32,028 nucleotides of DNA from Bacteriovoracaceae bacterium (GTDB lineage: Bacteria > Bdellovibrionota > Bacteriovoracia > Bacteriovoracales > Bacteriovoracaceae). Below the pieces are notes generated by a model. That model was given only the letters and a program-made list of their open reading frames with translations. It ran no database searches and had not been told where the DNA came from. Both the position numbers and the translations under genes were made by a program. The stretch covers positions 1-32,028 of the forward strand of contig CANHJD010000015.1 in the NCBI GenBank assembly GCA_947461145.1, given 5' to 3'. Positions 14,945-24,488 of this stretch are shown piece by piece. Within the stretch, counting starts at the first letter, position 1; every line of letters begins with the position of its first letter.

Positions 14945-16342
14945 TTAGATCCCCTGCACGAGAGCATCAACAGTTTTCTTCGCATCTCCATAAAGCATGC
15001 GAGTGTTATCTTTGAAGAACAATGGGTTTTCAATTCCCGCATATCCTGCGGCCATTGAACGTTTTGAAACAATGACATGCTTCGCTTTCCATACCTCAAT
15101 CACTGGCATTCCATAAATTGGGCTTCCAGCATCTTCAAGGGCCGAAGGGTTTACAATGTCATTTGCACCAACAACAAGTACAACGTCAGTTTCAGGGAGT
15201 TCTGGATTCACTTCATCCATTTCGTGAACAATGTCATAGGAGATATTTGCTTCGGCCAAAAGGACGTTCATATGTCCCGGTAATCGACCCGCAACAGGAT
15301 GAATCGCAAAAGTGACCTCTCTTCCACCCTCTTGTAATTTTTTTACTAGCTCAAAAATAGCATGCTGGGCTTTCGCTGTGGCCATCCCATATCCTGGAAC
15401 GATCACAATCTTTCTTGCATCTTTAAGAAGATCACAGGTTTCATCAGAGGTGATTGATTTCACTTCACCAGTAATTGCTACGGCTTCACTTTTTTTACCA
15501 GCGGCATTGCCCATACCGCCAAAAATAACGCTGAAAAACGAGCGGTTCATGGCCTTACACATAATATAAGAAAGAATCGCACCAGAGCTCCCCACAAGGG
15601 CACCAGTAACAATAAGAAGATCGTTTGAAAGCATAAAGCCTGCAGCTGCTGCGGCCCATCCCGAGTACGAATTCAGCATAGAGACAACGACTGGCATATC
15701 GGCTCCGCCAATGGCCATAACGAGTAAAATCCCTAACAGCGATGAAAGCCCAGTCATGATCAATAGATATTGCATTCCCTGAGCAGCATCGTCTGCACTT
15801 AAAAATCGCAAAAGGAAAAAAGCAGATACTGCGATAAGAGACATATTAAAAAAGTGTCTTCCGGGATACATTAAGGGATTACTCTTAATTGTCCCTTGAA
15901 GTTTTCCCCAGGCAACGATTGAACCAGTAAAAGTTAAAGCCCCAATAAAGATTCCCAAGTACACCTCAACAAGATGAATCGAATGGGCCGCACCAGTTAA
16001 GGACTGAGTCTGTTCATCTAAATAACTACCAAATCCAACAAGAACTGCTGCAAGACCAACAAAACTATGTAGAATGGCAACGAGTTGAGGCATGGAAGTC
16101 ATTTCAACTTTTTGCGCAACAACGATTCCAATCAGAGAAGCGATAATCATGACCGCAATTAATATCCCATGTCCTTGAGTGGATTCACCTAAAGCGGCCG
16201 CAAGAATGGCAATGCCCATTCCGACAATTCCAAAGAGGTTGCCTCTTTTTGCACTCTCTTGGTTGGATAGTCCACCAAGACTGAGAATAAAAAGAATACT
16301 TGATGCGATATAAGAAACTGTTTGTAATCCTTGAGTCATCAT
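14945..16342 (-). CDS. pntB: NAD(P) transhydrogenase subunit beta
   Basis: The 465-residue inner-membrane protein has about eight or nine membrane segments in its first 280 residues. A soluble NADP(H)-binding domain III follows (about 300-465), with [14 protein letters not shown], then [17 protein letters not shown] and the terminal [10 protein letters not shown]. Length is close to the E. coli protein. Together with PntA it couples proton entry to hydride transfer from NADH to NADP+, supplying NADPH. The ATG at 16342 lies 8 bases after the pntA stop and uses a ribosome site (AGAAGG) within the pntA end. A second ATG directly follows and could serve as an alternative start. It ends 6 bases from the convergent secreted-protein gene. 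Confidence 0.96.
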   Translation of the reverse strand: MMTQGLQTVSYIASSILFILSLGGLSNQESAKRGNLFGIVGMGIAILAAALGESTQGHGILIAVMIIASLIGIVVAQKVEMTSMPQLVAILHSFVGLAAVLVGFGSYLDEQTQSLTGAAHSIHLVEVYLGIFIGALTFTGSIVAWGKLQGTIKSNPLMYPGRHFFNMSLIAVSAFFLLRFLSADDAAQGMQYLLIMTGLSSLLGILLVMAIGGADMPVVVSMLNSYSGWAAAAAGFMLSNDLLIVTGALVGSSGAILSYIMCKAMNRSFFSVIFGGMGNAAGKKSEAVAITGEVKSITSDETCDLLKDARKIVIVPGYGMATAKAQHAIFELVKKLQEGGREVTFAIHPVAGRLPGHMNVLLAEANISYDIVHEMDEVNPELPETDVVLVVGANDIVNPSALEDAGSPIYGMPVIEVWKAKHVIVSKRSMAAGYAGIENPLFFKDNTRMLYGDAKKTVDALVQGI

Positions 16343-16350
16343 AAAAATAT

Positions 16351-17871
16351 CTACCTTCTGAACATTTTAAGCATACGGTGAGTAATAAAAAATCCACCCG
16401 CAATATTTATGGTGGCAACTAAAACTGCAAAAAGCGAAAGTATCGTTATGGGAGCAGAAACATCGCTTTTTATTTGAAGGATACCACCAATAATGATGAT
16501 TCCTGAAATAGCATTTGTCACACTCATAAGTGGCGTATGAAGAGAATGTGATACATTCCAAACTACCTGCCATCCGATAAAGCAAGAAAGAACAAAAACT
16601 GTAAAATGCGAAAGAAATTCTGGTGGAGCAACTCTTCCAATAAGAAATAGTGCAATTCCAATTCCAGCGAGAGCGAACACACCTGCAAAAGATTTTTTCT
16701 CTGGTTGTTTTTCTGCTTTTATATCAGTCGTTGGCTTTTTAGCTGCTGGTGCGGCACTCACACTCACAGGTTTAGGAGGCCAATTAATTTTTCCATCATA
16801 AACAACCATCGCTCGTCCTACGATGTCGTCATTCATATCGATTTTAAAATTGGCATTCTTTCCCATGTCATCCAAAAGGTGGCAAAGATTATTACCATAG
16901 AGTCCTGAAGCCTGAGTTGGAAGTTGATCAACCTTCCCAACAATTGTAACTCCACGATACTGATAAATTTCTCCAGGGCGAGTCAGCTCACAATTTCCTC
17001 CAGAGGATGCAGCGAGATCGACGATGACTGACCCTGGCTTCATCATCTCAACCATATCTTTGAGAATGAGCTTTGGAGCTGCCTTACCCGGAATTTGCGC
17101 CGTCGTAATGATAATATCGACTTCTTTGGCCTGAGCTCTGAAGAGGGCCATCTCTGCATCGATAAACGCCTGACTCATCTCTTTTGAGTAACCTGAAGAC
17201 GTTGCCCCATCTTCATCAATTTCAACTGTGATAAACTGTGCACCCATACTTTGGATTTGCTCTCTCACCTCTTTACGAGTATCAAAAGCTCGAACAATAG
17301 CACCTAGGCTATTGGCCGTTCCTATTGCTGCCAGACCAGCAACTCCAGCACCAATCACTAACACTTTTGCAGGATCAACTTTACCTGCAGCCGTGATTTG
17401 ACCATTTAGGAAGCGCCCAAAATAATTCGCACTTTCAATCACGGAACGGTAGCCAGCGATATTTGCCATGGAAGAAAGTACATCCATTTTCTGTGCTCGT
17501 GAGATTCGAGGTATTGCATCCATCGCCACTGCATTAATTTTTTTCTCTGCAAGAATTTTAAGTAAATCTGTATTCTGTGCCGGCCATAAGTAAGAGGCAA
17601 CCAGTGCTCCAGGGTTAACAAAATTAATCTCTTCAACAGTAAGAGGCTGAACTTTTAAAATGATCTCTGCTGTTTTATAAAGTGAGGCTGCATCCGCAAC
17701 GATCTCGGCTCCAGCTTCAATATAATCTTGATCAGAGAAAAGTGCTTTAGCACCGGCATTCTTTTGAATAAAGACATCAAAGCCTTGCTTTTTTAGTCGA
17801 ACAACTGTTTTTGGTGTTGCGGCCACGCGAGTTTCTGAGGTCATGACCTCAGAAGGAATTCCAACTTTCAT
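16351..17871 (-). CDS. pntA: NAD(P) transhydrogenase subunit alpha
   Basis: The 506-residue subunit has the NAD(H)-binding domain I (about 1-370). It begins [19 protein letters not shown] and contains the Rossmann motif [19 protein letters not shown] proline- and lysine-rich linker follows (about 370-395), then roughly four membrane segments to the end ([12 protein letters not shown] and on). It is a single-chain alpha subunit of the E. coli type, not the split PntAA/PntAB type. It forms an operon with pntB, 8 bases apart. The ATG at 17871 has GGAG six bases upstream. The 106-base region upstream separates it from the GH5 gene, which ends just before and shares the strand, so pntAB may have its own promoter here. 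Confidence 0.96.
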   Translation of the reverse strand: MKVGIPSEVMTSETRVAATPKTVVRLKKQGFDVFIQKNAGAKALFSDQDYIEAGAEIVADAASLYKTAEIILKVQPLTVEEINFVNPGALVASYLWPAQNTDLLKILAEKKINAVAMDAIPRISRAQKMDVLSSMANIAGYRSVIESANYFGRFLNGQITAAGKVDPAKVLVIGAGVAGLAAIGTANSLGAIVRAFDTRKEVREQIQSMGAQFITVEIDEDGATSSGYSKEMSQAFIDAEMALFRAQAKEVDIIITTAQIPGKAAPKLILKDMVEMMKPGSVIVDLAASSGGNCELTRPGEIYQYRGVTIVGKVDQLPTQASGLYGNNLCHLLDDMGKNANFKIDMNDDIVGRAMVVYDGKINWPPKPVSVSAAPAAKKPTTDIKAEKQPEKKSFAGVFALAGIGIALFLIGRVAPPEFLSHFTVFVLSCFIGWQVVWNVSHSLHTPLMSVTNAISGIIIIGGILQIKSDVSAPITILSLFAVLVATINIAGGFFITHRMLKMFRR

Positions 17872-17977
17872 TTAAGCTCCAGAAAATCAAAAATAATGTA
17901 AGTACTTAATTTTTCCATCATTAGGTATGAATCTCAATGAGGTAAATTCATTCCTAATTCCCGACCAGTCTAGTATC

Positions 17978-20137
17978 TCAATTGATGGGCACGCAGGTAC
18001 TAGAAGGTGATCCAGTAATGGTAGTTGCGGGAGTCAATTCATCCGAGGAACCGGCTTTTAATTCTAGGCGAACCTTTATTGTCTTCCCTGATTGAGAGAT
18101 GGAATCGAGATAAGAAACCTGATTTCCATTGTAAGGGAGATGGCCAAACTGAGTTGCAGTCACTGCAAAAAGTTTATTTGGAGAATAAAGCGTGAACTTA
18201 CCATTCTCATCTGTAACAAATACCTTCATATCAGAATAGTCGCTCTTATAATCCCACCTCAAAAGTGCTCGAGGTAAGGGTGTTTTTTTGGCTAAAATAC
18301 CACTCCCTTCAACTTTTACAACTTCTACTTCATACCCATAATCGCCTCTCCCATTTGAGGACTTCAAAAAGGTTAGAGGCATGGTGCAAGGCCCCTGAGC
18401 CGAAAAAGGAAATCTATCCTTCATCCACTCACCTGATGGACGCATCCGCTGACCATCAAAATCCTGACCAAAATAAGTCATTAGCCCTAAATTGTTATCA
18501 CTACTTCCCCAGTGAACATCCCCAAGCTCCCACCACTGCAGTCCCTGGAGACCACAATCAAGTGCTCTTTGAGAATATTGCATGAGATAGGCCTTCTGCT
18601 GATTTTCATCTCCCATTCCAGCACTTATAGAATTATCAACAGAGACCCCTGTTTCACCAATTATAGAAGGCTTCATTCCTCTGTCGCATTTGTGGGCAGA
18701 AACATAGTAATGTGGCTTTGGTAAAATAAAGGGAGACCAAGAAGCGGGAATCTCACTCTCATAACACCGACTTGCAAAGCGAAAACCTGGGCATTCTGAT
18801 TTCAATCTTTTGGTTGTGAAGTAACGCTTCCAACCAATACGACGAACATCTGCATCCACTCCAATAGGTAGAGAGTAGAGAAAACAGTTGGCACCATCAA
18901 ATGTATAACCTGAAGGGCATTTTGCCGATTTCGCAGACACATACAAAAAGGTTTTATTCAAAATAAATGGTTTATCCCAGCCATTATGATAAGAAGATAT
19001 TTCACATCCCTTCGCTGTTAAAACTCCTTCAGAGCACGAATTATTGCTAGAAGAAAAATAAAATTTTCCTCCTTCACTCCTCGCTCCTGTGGCCCCAAGA
19101 GGACCAGTTTTCACAAGGCAATTTGCTCCATCAAAAACTCCAGAAAATGGGCATGGGTTATTATGGCAAGAACCTCGCCCAGCATGATAGATGGCTTGGT
19201 CAACGTCATCCGTAGTTAAAGGAATTGCTTTATTAAAAATTCGCGGATGATAAATGTGCCAAGAGACAAAATCAATTGGAAGAAAGAAGGGATCAAAACT
19301 CCATACGGCATTGACCGGCTCTCCCAATCCTAGAGTGATGAGACTCGTCTTATCATTTGCGCCAACTCTAATTGCGTTGACCCACGATTGCACAAGTGAC
19401 TTAGATTCTAATTTTGAGGGATATCTTCCTTCTGTTTGTAAATCAAGCTCATTGGCCAAATCAAAACCAATCAAAGAAGTATTACCCTTAAGCTGCAAAG
19501 AAAGAGCTGTGACAAAATCAGTAAACATTTTATTTCTATCAGAACGATCAACGAAATATCTGCGGCCATTTAATAAAAGAATAGTCTTCATTCCGTGTGA
19601 GCCAAAAATATTAATTGCATCTTTAATGTGAGAGATGACTCTATTTCTTTCAGTCGGGATATCTAAACGTAGCCAGGCCTTATTAAAAGAATTTGTGCTC
19701 GCATTAAAACTATCTATCAAACCGACATAAAAAACTGGTCGCTCAATTCCTTCGATAGTTTCAAATCCAAAATAATCCAGGAGCAGACGAATATTATTCA
19801 CTTTCAGCTCTTTTAGGCGCGTTAACTGATTGGCTTCCCATTGGGTTCGGCATTCTAATTCTGAGCGACAACATTGCATCGGTCCCCAGTTTTGAGGATC
19901 ACGACAATAAGAATTATTATCCTTATCATAGGAACCATGATGAGCAAGAAAAGTCTGTAGCTCTTTACCCACCTTTAAAGCAGCGATATCCAGATGAACG
20001 TTTACACCCTTAAATACAAAAGGCTTGTTTCCAACTTTAAAACCTTGTGGCGTAAGACTGACCCCCTGAGTACATTCAGCAGAGAAAGCAGAAGTGGTGG
20101 CAAAAAGAATAAAGAGGATAAATCTAAATAAAATCAT
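17978..20137 (-). CDS. Secreted GH5-like glycoside hydrolase with cysteine-rich insert
   Basis: This 719-residue protein has a signal peptide (cleavage near 20) and a (beta/alpha)8 barrel that resembles glycoside hydrolase family 5. The acid/base Glu230 sits in GFDLANE. The WHIYH motif (293-297) carries the usual His-x-Tyr, and the nucleophile Glu495 is in SIIGETG. WW at 535-536 fits the barrel end. Between the His-x-Tyr strand and the nucleophile strand, a segment of about 165 residues (322-486) is inserted that contains two tandem cysteine-rich units. A C-terminal domain (about 590-695) looks like a carboxypeptidase-regulatory or Ig-like sandwich. GH5 enzymes cut beta-glucans, mannans and related polymers; the substrate here is unknown. 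The start lacks a good ribosome site. A long Cys-containing loop also sits near residues 78-96. Confidence 0.85.
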   Translation of the reverse strand: MILFRFILFILFATTSAFSAECTQGVSLTPQGFKVGNKPFVFKGVNVHLDIAALKVGKELQTFLAHHGSYDKDNNSYCRDPQNWGPMQCCRSELECRTQWEANQLTRLKELKVNNIRLLLDYFGFETIEGIERPVFYVGLIDSFNASTNSFNKAWLRLDIPTERNRVISHIKDAINIFGSHGMKTILLLNGRRYFVDRSDRNKMFTDFVTALSLQLKGNTSLIGFDLANELDLQTEGRYPSKLESKSLVQSWVNAIRVGANDKTSLITLGLGEPVNAVWSFDPFFLPIDFVSWHIYHPRIFNKAIPLTTDDVDQAIYHAGRGSCHNNPCPFSGVFDGANCLVKTGPLGATGARSEGGKFYFSSSNNSCSEGVLTAKGCEISSYHNGWDKPFILNKTFLYVSAKSAKCPSGYTFDGANCFLYSLPIGVDADVRRIGWKRYFTTKRLKSECPGFRFASRCYESEIPASWSPFILPKPHYYVSAHKCDRGMKPSIIGETGVSVDNSISAGMGDENQQKAYLMQYSQRALDCGLQGLQWWELGDVHWGSSDNNLGLMTYFGQDFDGQRMRPSGEWMKDRFPFSAQGPCTMPLTFLKSSNGRGDYGYEVEVVKVEGSGILAKKTPLPRALLRWDYKSDYSDMKVFVTDENGKFTLYSPNKLFAVTATQFGHLPYNGNQVSYLDSISQSGKTIKVRLELKAGSSDELTPATTITGSPSSTCVPIN
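18689..19153 (-). repeat. Tandem 77-78-residue cysteine-rich protein repeat inside the GH5 gene
   Basis: Residues 329-406 and 407-483 of the GH5-like protein are two copies of one unit. Both start with CP, followed by FDGANC about 7-8 residues later (335-340 and 413-418), then a P-x-G turn. Both have an aromatic segment with FYF or RYF, a C-x(7-8)-C pair near 368-378 and 449-458, and the ending PFIL-x(2-3)-K-x(4)-YVSA-K. The copies are diverged at DNA level, so this is an old domain duplication. The unit is probably a carbohydrate- or surface-binding module that projects from the barrel between strands 6 and 7; this function is inferred. Confidence 0.8.
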
Positions 20138-20287
20138 CGAAATGTAATCGGAAATTTAACTATTTTATTTAGACAATTAATCAAATCAAATACGATTCAT
20201 TTAATGTCAGATTTTTTGAAGTTCTTTTACCTGACTTTCTCGATCGGTCACCCCAATATACACCCATCAAATATTTTAGGAGCAAGA

Positions 20288-21163
20288 ATGGAAATGAGAA
20301 AGCTTAATGAGCTTAAGGCCACTAACCCTTACTTACGTTTAGGTACTGATGTTTCTGAGCTTGAAAAATCTATTAAAACTTTGGGTTTAATAGCTCCCCT
20401 CGTTATATCTAAAGATAATGTTATTCTTGCAGGGGCCCGTCGTTATCAGGCCATGCTGAACTTAGGCTTCACTGAAACCCCAGTTATGGTTGTTGATGGC
20501 AATGCGCTTGAAAAAGAACTTGTTTCCATTGATGAAAATCTTGTGCGTAAAGATCTTTCAAAAATTGAAATTGAGTCTCATCTTCGAAGAGCGAAGGAAA
20601 TTTACCAAGATTTATTTCCAGAGCCAGAAGTAGAAGACACTAAAATAGAAGATACGAATGTAGAAAAAGTCACTCTGCCTGCTGAGAAATTTCTTACGAT
20701 GGTTTCTGAAAAGACAGGACTTTCTCCAAAGCAAATCCATGAAGCTATTAACCGCGATGAAATGGCGGCTCCAGAAGTAAAAGAGGCGAGAAAGAATGGT
20801 GAACTCTCTTTAAGTCAAACAAATGAAATCGTGAAACTCAAAAAAGAAGATCAGCAAGCAGCGATTGAACATATTAAGGAACTACCAGTTCGCGAGATCA
20901 AAAAATTCGTAAAAATTGCAAAGGTAAAAGGTGTTGAAGAGGCAATTGAAGCCACACCAAGCCTTCCCTATCAAAGAGAATATCAAGAGATTGATCAGGC
21001 GCTAAAAAAGCTCATTAAGAAAATTAAACAACTAAGACTTGAAGGAATATTTCAAACAGATTTTCCCGAAGAGACTCAAAAACTTTTAGAAACGTTTATG
21101 CTTGAAACAAATGAAAACTATATCAATCATGGTTCAAGTCATACTGAAAGTTCTTACCAATAA
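20288..21163 (+). CDS. Orphan ParB/Spo0J-like DNA-binding protein
   Basis: The 291-residue product has a ParB N-terminal nuclease-like domain (about 8-95). It carries ELEKSIKTLGLIAPLVI, then VILAGARRYQAM (the GxRR box) and DENLVRKDLSKIEIE. A helix-turn-helix region follows (about 125-195, KTGLSPKQIHEAINRDEMA), then a lysine-rich coiled-coil-like C-terminus. ParB-like proteins bind DNA and hydrolyse CTP; chromosomal ParB works with ParA. No ParA, parS-like repeats or gidA/rnpA neighbours are seen, so this is probably an orphan regulator or nucleoid protein rather than the main partition protein. I chose ATG 20288 because AGGAG (20278-20282) precedes it and the ParB domain begins there; an in-frame upstream ATG at 20204 has no ribosome site. 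Its 3' end overlaps the convergent protease gene by 41 bases. Confidence 0.85.
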   Translation: MEMRKLNELKATNPYLRLGTDVSELEKSIKTLGLIAPLVISKDNVILAGARRYQAMLNLGFTETPVMVVDGNALEKELVSIDENLVRKDLSKIEIESHLRRAKEIYQDLFPEPEVEDTKIEDTNVEKVTLPAEKFLTMVSEKTGLSPKQIHEAINRDEMAAPEVKEARKNGELSLSQTNEIVKLKKEDQQAAIEHIKELPVREIKKFVKIAKVKGVEEAIEATPSLPYQREYQEIDQALKKLIKKIKQLRLEGIFQTDFPEETQKLLETFMLETNENYINHGSSHTESSYQ

Positions 21164-21971
21164 GACCAACCTCATCAATTACCCACATGATGCAATACAT
21201 GTCTTCACGTGAGCAGTAATTGAAAGGAACGTATTGGTAACCATGATCCCCGCAATCTGCTGACCAGCTATTTTTGATGATGAAATAGCCTCCGCCAGGA
21301 ATCGATTGGTTTAGCCCGTAACCAACTACGCTAACCGCATGTCCCCCACCGTTAGGTGGGGACTTCGGATCTACAACCTTATGACAAGCATAAAGAGAAT
21401 CAGTAACACTCAACCCTAAGTATACAGGTTTATTTTGATCCAAAGCTTTAATCGCTAAATCAACCTTGGTATCAATATAGGGAGCGTTCTTAAGAACTGC
21501 TTTAGCAGATTTCTTGTAACCGTAGTTTGGAAAAATATCACTCATCGGCCAGAATTCTTCATCTGTAATGGCGCCTTTTTTTAGGGCAGCTTTAATGGCC
21601 GATTTTGAGCTGTATTTGCGATACTTATTCCAAAGATGGCGCTCAGACAAATCTGTCGGTCTAATTTGAAAAAGAGCATTTTCCATCGAAGCCGCCAATC
21701 CAAAAGCGGAGCAAGTACTACCAAACTGTCTCTTAGTTGGAGTATCTCTATATCTTAAATCAACTTTAGTTTTTACTGTCGATGGGATGTTATAAACCTG
21801 AATTCTATCTGCATGAGGTCTAACTTCCATCCTCATCATACGATGACGTAGTGGTTGAGAGTTTGTGGTAAAAACTTTAGTTTCAAAGCGCCTTATAATT
21901 TCTTTATGATTAAGAAAATTTTCATCACCAGCAAAAACATTTGCCAGCATAATTGCAGCGAAAAAAACCAT
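21123..21971 (-). CDS. Secreted papain-family (C1A) cysteine protease
   Basis: The 282-residue protein has a short signal peptide (VFFAAIMLANVFA) and a propeptide-like stretch of about 50 residues. The catalytic domain follows: RQFGSTCSAFG with Gln82 and Cys87, the histidine box GGGHAVSVVGYG with His201, and FIIKNSWS with Asn224. The oxyanion glutamine and the Cys-His-Asn triad are thus all present. It would be an exported endopeptidase. I chose ATG 21971 because AAGGAG precedes it with 6 bases between and the signal peptide then starts directly; an upstream TTG at 22007 adds 12 residues and lacks a ribosome site. The gene is single on its strand, with 50 bases between its upstream end and chrA, and its last 41 bases overlap the parB-like gene. 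Confidence 0.9.
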   Translation of the reverse strand: MVFFAAIMLANVFAGDENFLNHKEIIRRFETKVFTTNSQPLRHRMMRMEVRPHADRIQVYNIPSTVKTKVDLRYRDTPTKRQFGSTCSAFGLAASMENALFQIRPTDLSERHLWNKYRKYSSKSAIKAALKKGAITDEEFWPMSDIFPNYGYKKSAKAVLKNAPYIDTKVDLAIKALDQNKPVYLGLSVTDSLYACHKVVDPKSPPNGGGHAVSVVGYGLNQSIPGGGYFIIKNSWSADCGDHGYQYVPFNYCSREDMYCIMWVIDEVGLIGKNFQYDLNHD

Positions 21972-22057
21972 CACAATCTCCTTAAAAGTGAAACTAAATG
22001 TTAACAAAAGATATGTCTTAAAAAAATTAGCATCAACAAATGTAAGAGAAGGTTATT

Positions 22058-23347
22058 CTACAAATGAGAAAAAAGCTGGATTAACGCTCCAAGTAAAGCT
22101 GATATACTGAGAATGGTGAAAAGATTTTTATTATATCTGAACCTAAGAACACAAGCCAATAGACAAATTAACACAGCCCAAAGATCAATCGAATTCAAAA
22201 TTGGAAGGTCTAGGCTTAAATACTTAAACTCAAGTCGATGGGAATTTTTAAAAATTGTCTTCAATATAAACCAAAGTGATAAATTAAGAATAACTCCAAC
22301 TACTGAAGCCGTGATCGCATTTAAGGCTTCAGAAAAAATCTTTTTCCCTCGGATAAATTCTACATAAGGAGCAAAAGTAAAAATCCAAAGAAAACAGGGA
22401 GCAAAAGTCATCCATGTAACTAGGATTGATGCCAGAAAAGCCGAAAGCATAGGAGATGCAAAGTCATGAAATCGGTAGGCGCCCAAAAAACCAACAAACT
22501 GCACAGACTGAATCAAGGGGCCAGGTGTGGACTCGGCCATAGCGAGAGCATCAAGCATTTCACCACTACTTACCCAGCCATAAGTTGCCACTGCCTCTTG
22601 GGCGACATAGGACAATGCCGCGTAAGCCCCACCAAAAGTCACCATCGACATTTTACTAAAGAATATATTCATCGTGTGTAATGTCGATTTCTCTCCCAAG
22701 ATAGAGTGAGTCAGAAATATCGGAAAAATCCACACAAAACTCCAGAGCGAAAACGTCTTAAAGGTTTGATAGAGTTGAGGCATTTGTTGAGGTTTAGTGG
22801 AGCTTGAAACTCCACTAAATCGAGCATAAATAATTCCAGATAAACCAGCAAAAATAACAACGACTGGGAATGCGAGATTAAAAAAGAAAAGTGCAATAAA
22901 TGCACCAATTGCCAAAAATAAATGGAAAGTGTTTTTTAATACTCTTTGAGAGATTTTAAATAAAGCAGCAGTTACGAAAACAACAATAGCAGGCTTTAAT
23001 CCATAAAAAAACCCCTGAACAAGGGCGAGGTGATAAAATAAAACATAAAAATAAGAGAGTGTCAGGATAGAAAGAAAGCCGGGTAAGATGAAAAGGAGCC
23101 CTGCAATCAAGCCGCCTTTTGTTTTATGAATAAGCCAGCCAATGTAGGTTGCTAATTGCTGTGCCTCAGGCCCTGGGAGCAGCATACAAAAATTAAGGGC
23201 ATGGAGAAATTTCTCTTCTGAGATAAGTTTCTTTTCTTCAACGACTAATCTATGAATCACGGCAATTTGACCTGCTGGCCCTCCAAAACTCTGGAGAGCT
23301 ACCGAAGTCCAAAGCTTGAATTGTTGTTTAAGTGAAAGATTTTCCAT
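22058..23347 (-). CDS. chrA: ChrA-family (CHR) chromate/anion transporter
   Basis: The 429-residue inner-membrane protein shows the two-domain long form of the chromate ion transporter family. The first half has VALQSFGGPAGQIAVIH and LLPGPEAQQLATYIGW. The second has a matching VTFGGAYAALSYVAQEAV with AESTPGPLIQSVQFVG. About ten to twelve hydrophobic segments are spread over both halves. CHR proteins export chromate in resistant bacteria, but many members serve sulfate or another anion, and the physiological substrate here is unknown. No chrB regulator is nearby. It is a single gene divergent from the phosphatase-superfamily gene at 23475, with 127 bases between the two starts. The 5' side lacks a strong ribosome site. 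Confidence 0.9.
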   Translation of the reverse strand: MENLSLKQQFKLWTSVALQSFGGPAGQIAVIHRLVVEEKKLISEEKFLHALNFCMLLPGPEAQQLATYIGWLIHKTKGGLIAGLLFILPGFLSILTLSYFYVLFYHLALVQGFFYGLKPAIVVFVTAALFKISQRVLKNTFHLFLAIGAFIALFFFNLAFPVVVIFAGLSGIIYARFSGVSSSTKPQQMPQLYQTFKTFSLWSFVWIFPIFLTHSILGEKSTLHTMNIFFSKMSMVTFGGAYAALSYVAQEAVATYGWVSSGEMLDALAMAESTPGPLIQSVQFVGFLGAYRFHDFASPMLSAFLASILVTWMTFAPCFLWIFTFAPYVEFIRGKKIFSEALNAITASVVGVILNLSLWFILKTIFKNSHRLEFKYLSLDLPILNSIDLWAVLICLLACVLRFRYNKNLFTILSISALLGALIQLFSHL

Positions 23348-23474
23348 AAGAATATTTAAAGAATACCTTCATAGCATCAAGAAGAAAACCGACAAAAGTG
23401 CTTCGAATTATCATCTAAAAAATGCACCTTTTAACCCGATAAGAATTTATCAAACTCTGGGAGAGATCGTTCTT

Positions 23475-24488
23475 ATGAAATATTTCTTATTTTCAATTTT
23501 GTCATTCATTACCCTAAAAGCTATGGCCCAAAGTTGTGAGAATAAAGGTCCAAACGTCATTCTTTTTACCTGGGATGGTGTAAGAAATAAGGAATTTTTT
23601 GAGGGAACGGATTTTTTCCATCGTAGGAAAATTCCTATCCTTGAAAGAGGAAAAATTTTAAAAAAATTTTGGTCGGCTCATGCCAAAGATGGTGTCGTTT
23701 TAGGTGAAAAAGGGAATTACCAAATTGCTAGCTCCGTTGCAATAAGCTTGCCTTCTTATCAAGCGATTATGACTGGACATGCGACAGACTGTAGAAATAA
23801 TCATTGTGGAACAGTAAAAGAAGAAACCGTTCTTGAAAAAGTAAAAAGAAAACTTAATTTAAATCCCTCAGAGGTTGCGGCTTTTGCCTCATGGGAAGGA
23901 ATGATGTCATCTGTAGCGATGGATTCAACTCAAATCACTCGCGCGATATATCCAGAGGTTCGTGAGGATGAGTTATTTGATAAAGAGATGATTCGAATTC
24001 AGCAAAAGGCCATGGGGGACTTACCCATCTGGAAGGAATCAAGAAAGGATGAGTATACATTTAGATTAGGAATGGATTATCTAAAAAAGAATTGTCCCCG
24101 TCTCATGTATATTTCTCTTGTGGACTCTGATGAATATGGCCATGCAAACGATTACCCTGGCTACGTCAAAAGCATTAAGACTTATGATAAATATCTCGAT
24201 CAAATAATTACAACATTAGAATCAATGGGTGAATATGGAAAGCAGACAACACTCATTGTTACAACAGATCACTCAAGAGGTGAGAAAACACAATGGACAT
24301 CTCATGGCTATGACGATGTCTCAAATAAAAATGTTTTCTTATACATGCGTGGACGTGGAGTCAAATCCACAAAGAATAAAAAACTTGGCGGTCATCATGG
24401 TCTTATTCGCCCAACAATTGAATACCTTATGGGGGTTGAATCTCCAGCAGAGATTCTTCCAGGCATTAATCTGGATGTTAGGAAATAA
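23475..24488 (+). CDS. Secreted alkaline-phosphatase-superfamily hydrolase
   Basis: The 337-residue protein has a signal peptide (FLFSILSFITLKAMA, cleavage near 19) and a catalytic core of the alkaline phosphatase, sulfatase and nucleotide pyrophosphatase superfamily. The first metal aspartate lies in TWDGVR near residue 34. The nucleophile region is ISLPSYQAIMTGHAT, with serine as candidate nucleophile. The other metal ligands are in VDSDEYGHA, TTDHSRG and TSHGYDD. All ligand positions look intact. It would hydrolyse a phosphate ester, phosphodiester or sulfate ester outside the cytoplasm; the substrate cannot be told. The ATG at 23475 has GGGAGAGA upstream (23459-23466) and exactly starts the signal peptide; in-frame codons upstream to 23316 lack such support. 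The 3' end overlaps the lysR-type gene by 11 bases. Confidence 0.85.
   Translation: MKYFLFSILSFITLKAMAQSCENKGPNVILFTWDGVRNKEFFEGTDFFHRRKIPILERGKILKKFWSAHAKDGVVLGEKGNYQIASSVAISLPSYQAIMTGHATDCRNNHCGTVKEETVLEKVKRKLNLNPSEVAAFASWEGMMSSVAMDSTQITRAIYPEVREDELFDKEMIRIQQKAMGDLPIWKESRKDEYTFRLGMDYLKKNCPRLMYISLVDSDEYGHANDYPGYVKSIKTYDKYLDQIITTLESMGEYGKQTTLIVTTDHSRGEKTQWTSHGYDDVSNKNVFLYMRGRGVKSTKNKKLGGHHGLIRPTIEYLMGVESPAEILPGINLDVRK

Noticed and set aside
20204-20287. Longer ParB-like protein starting at 20204
   Set aside because: No ribosome site there, and the extra residues do not belong to the ParB domain; ATG 20288 has AGGAG.
23316-23474. N-terminal extension of the phosphatase-superfamily protein
   Set aside because: It would bury the signal peptide and overlap the chrA start; ATG 23475 has a strong ribosome site.
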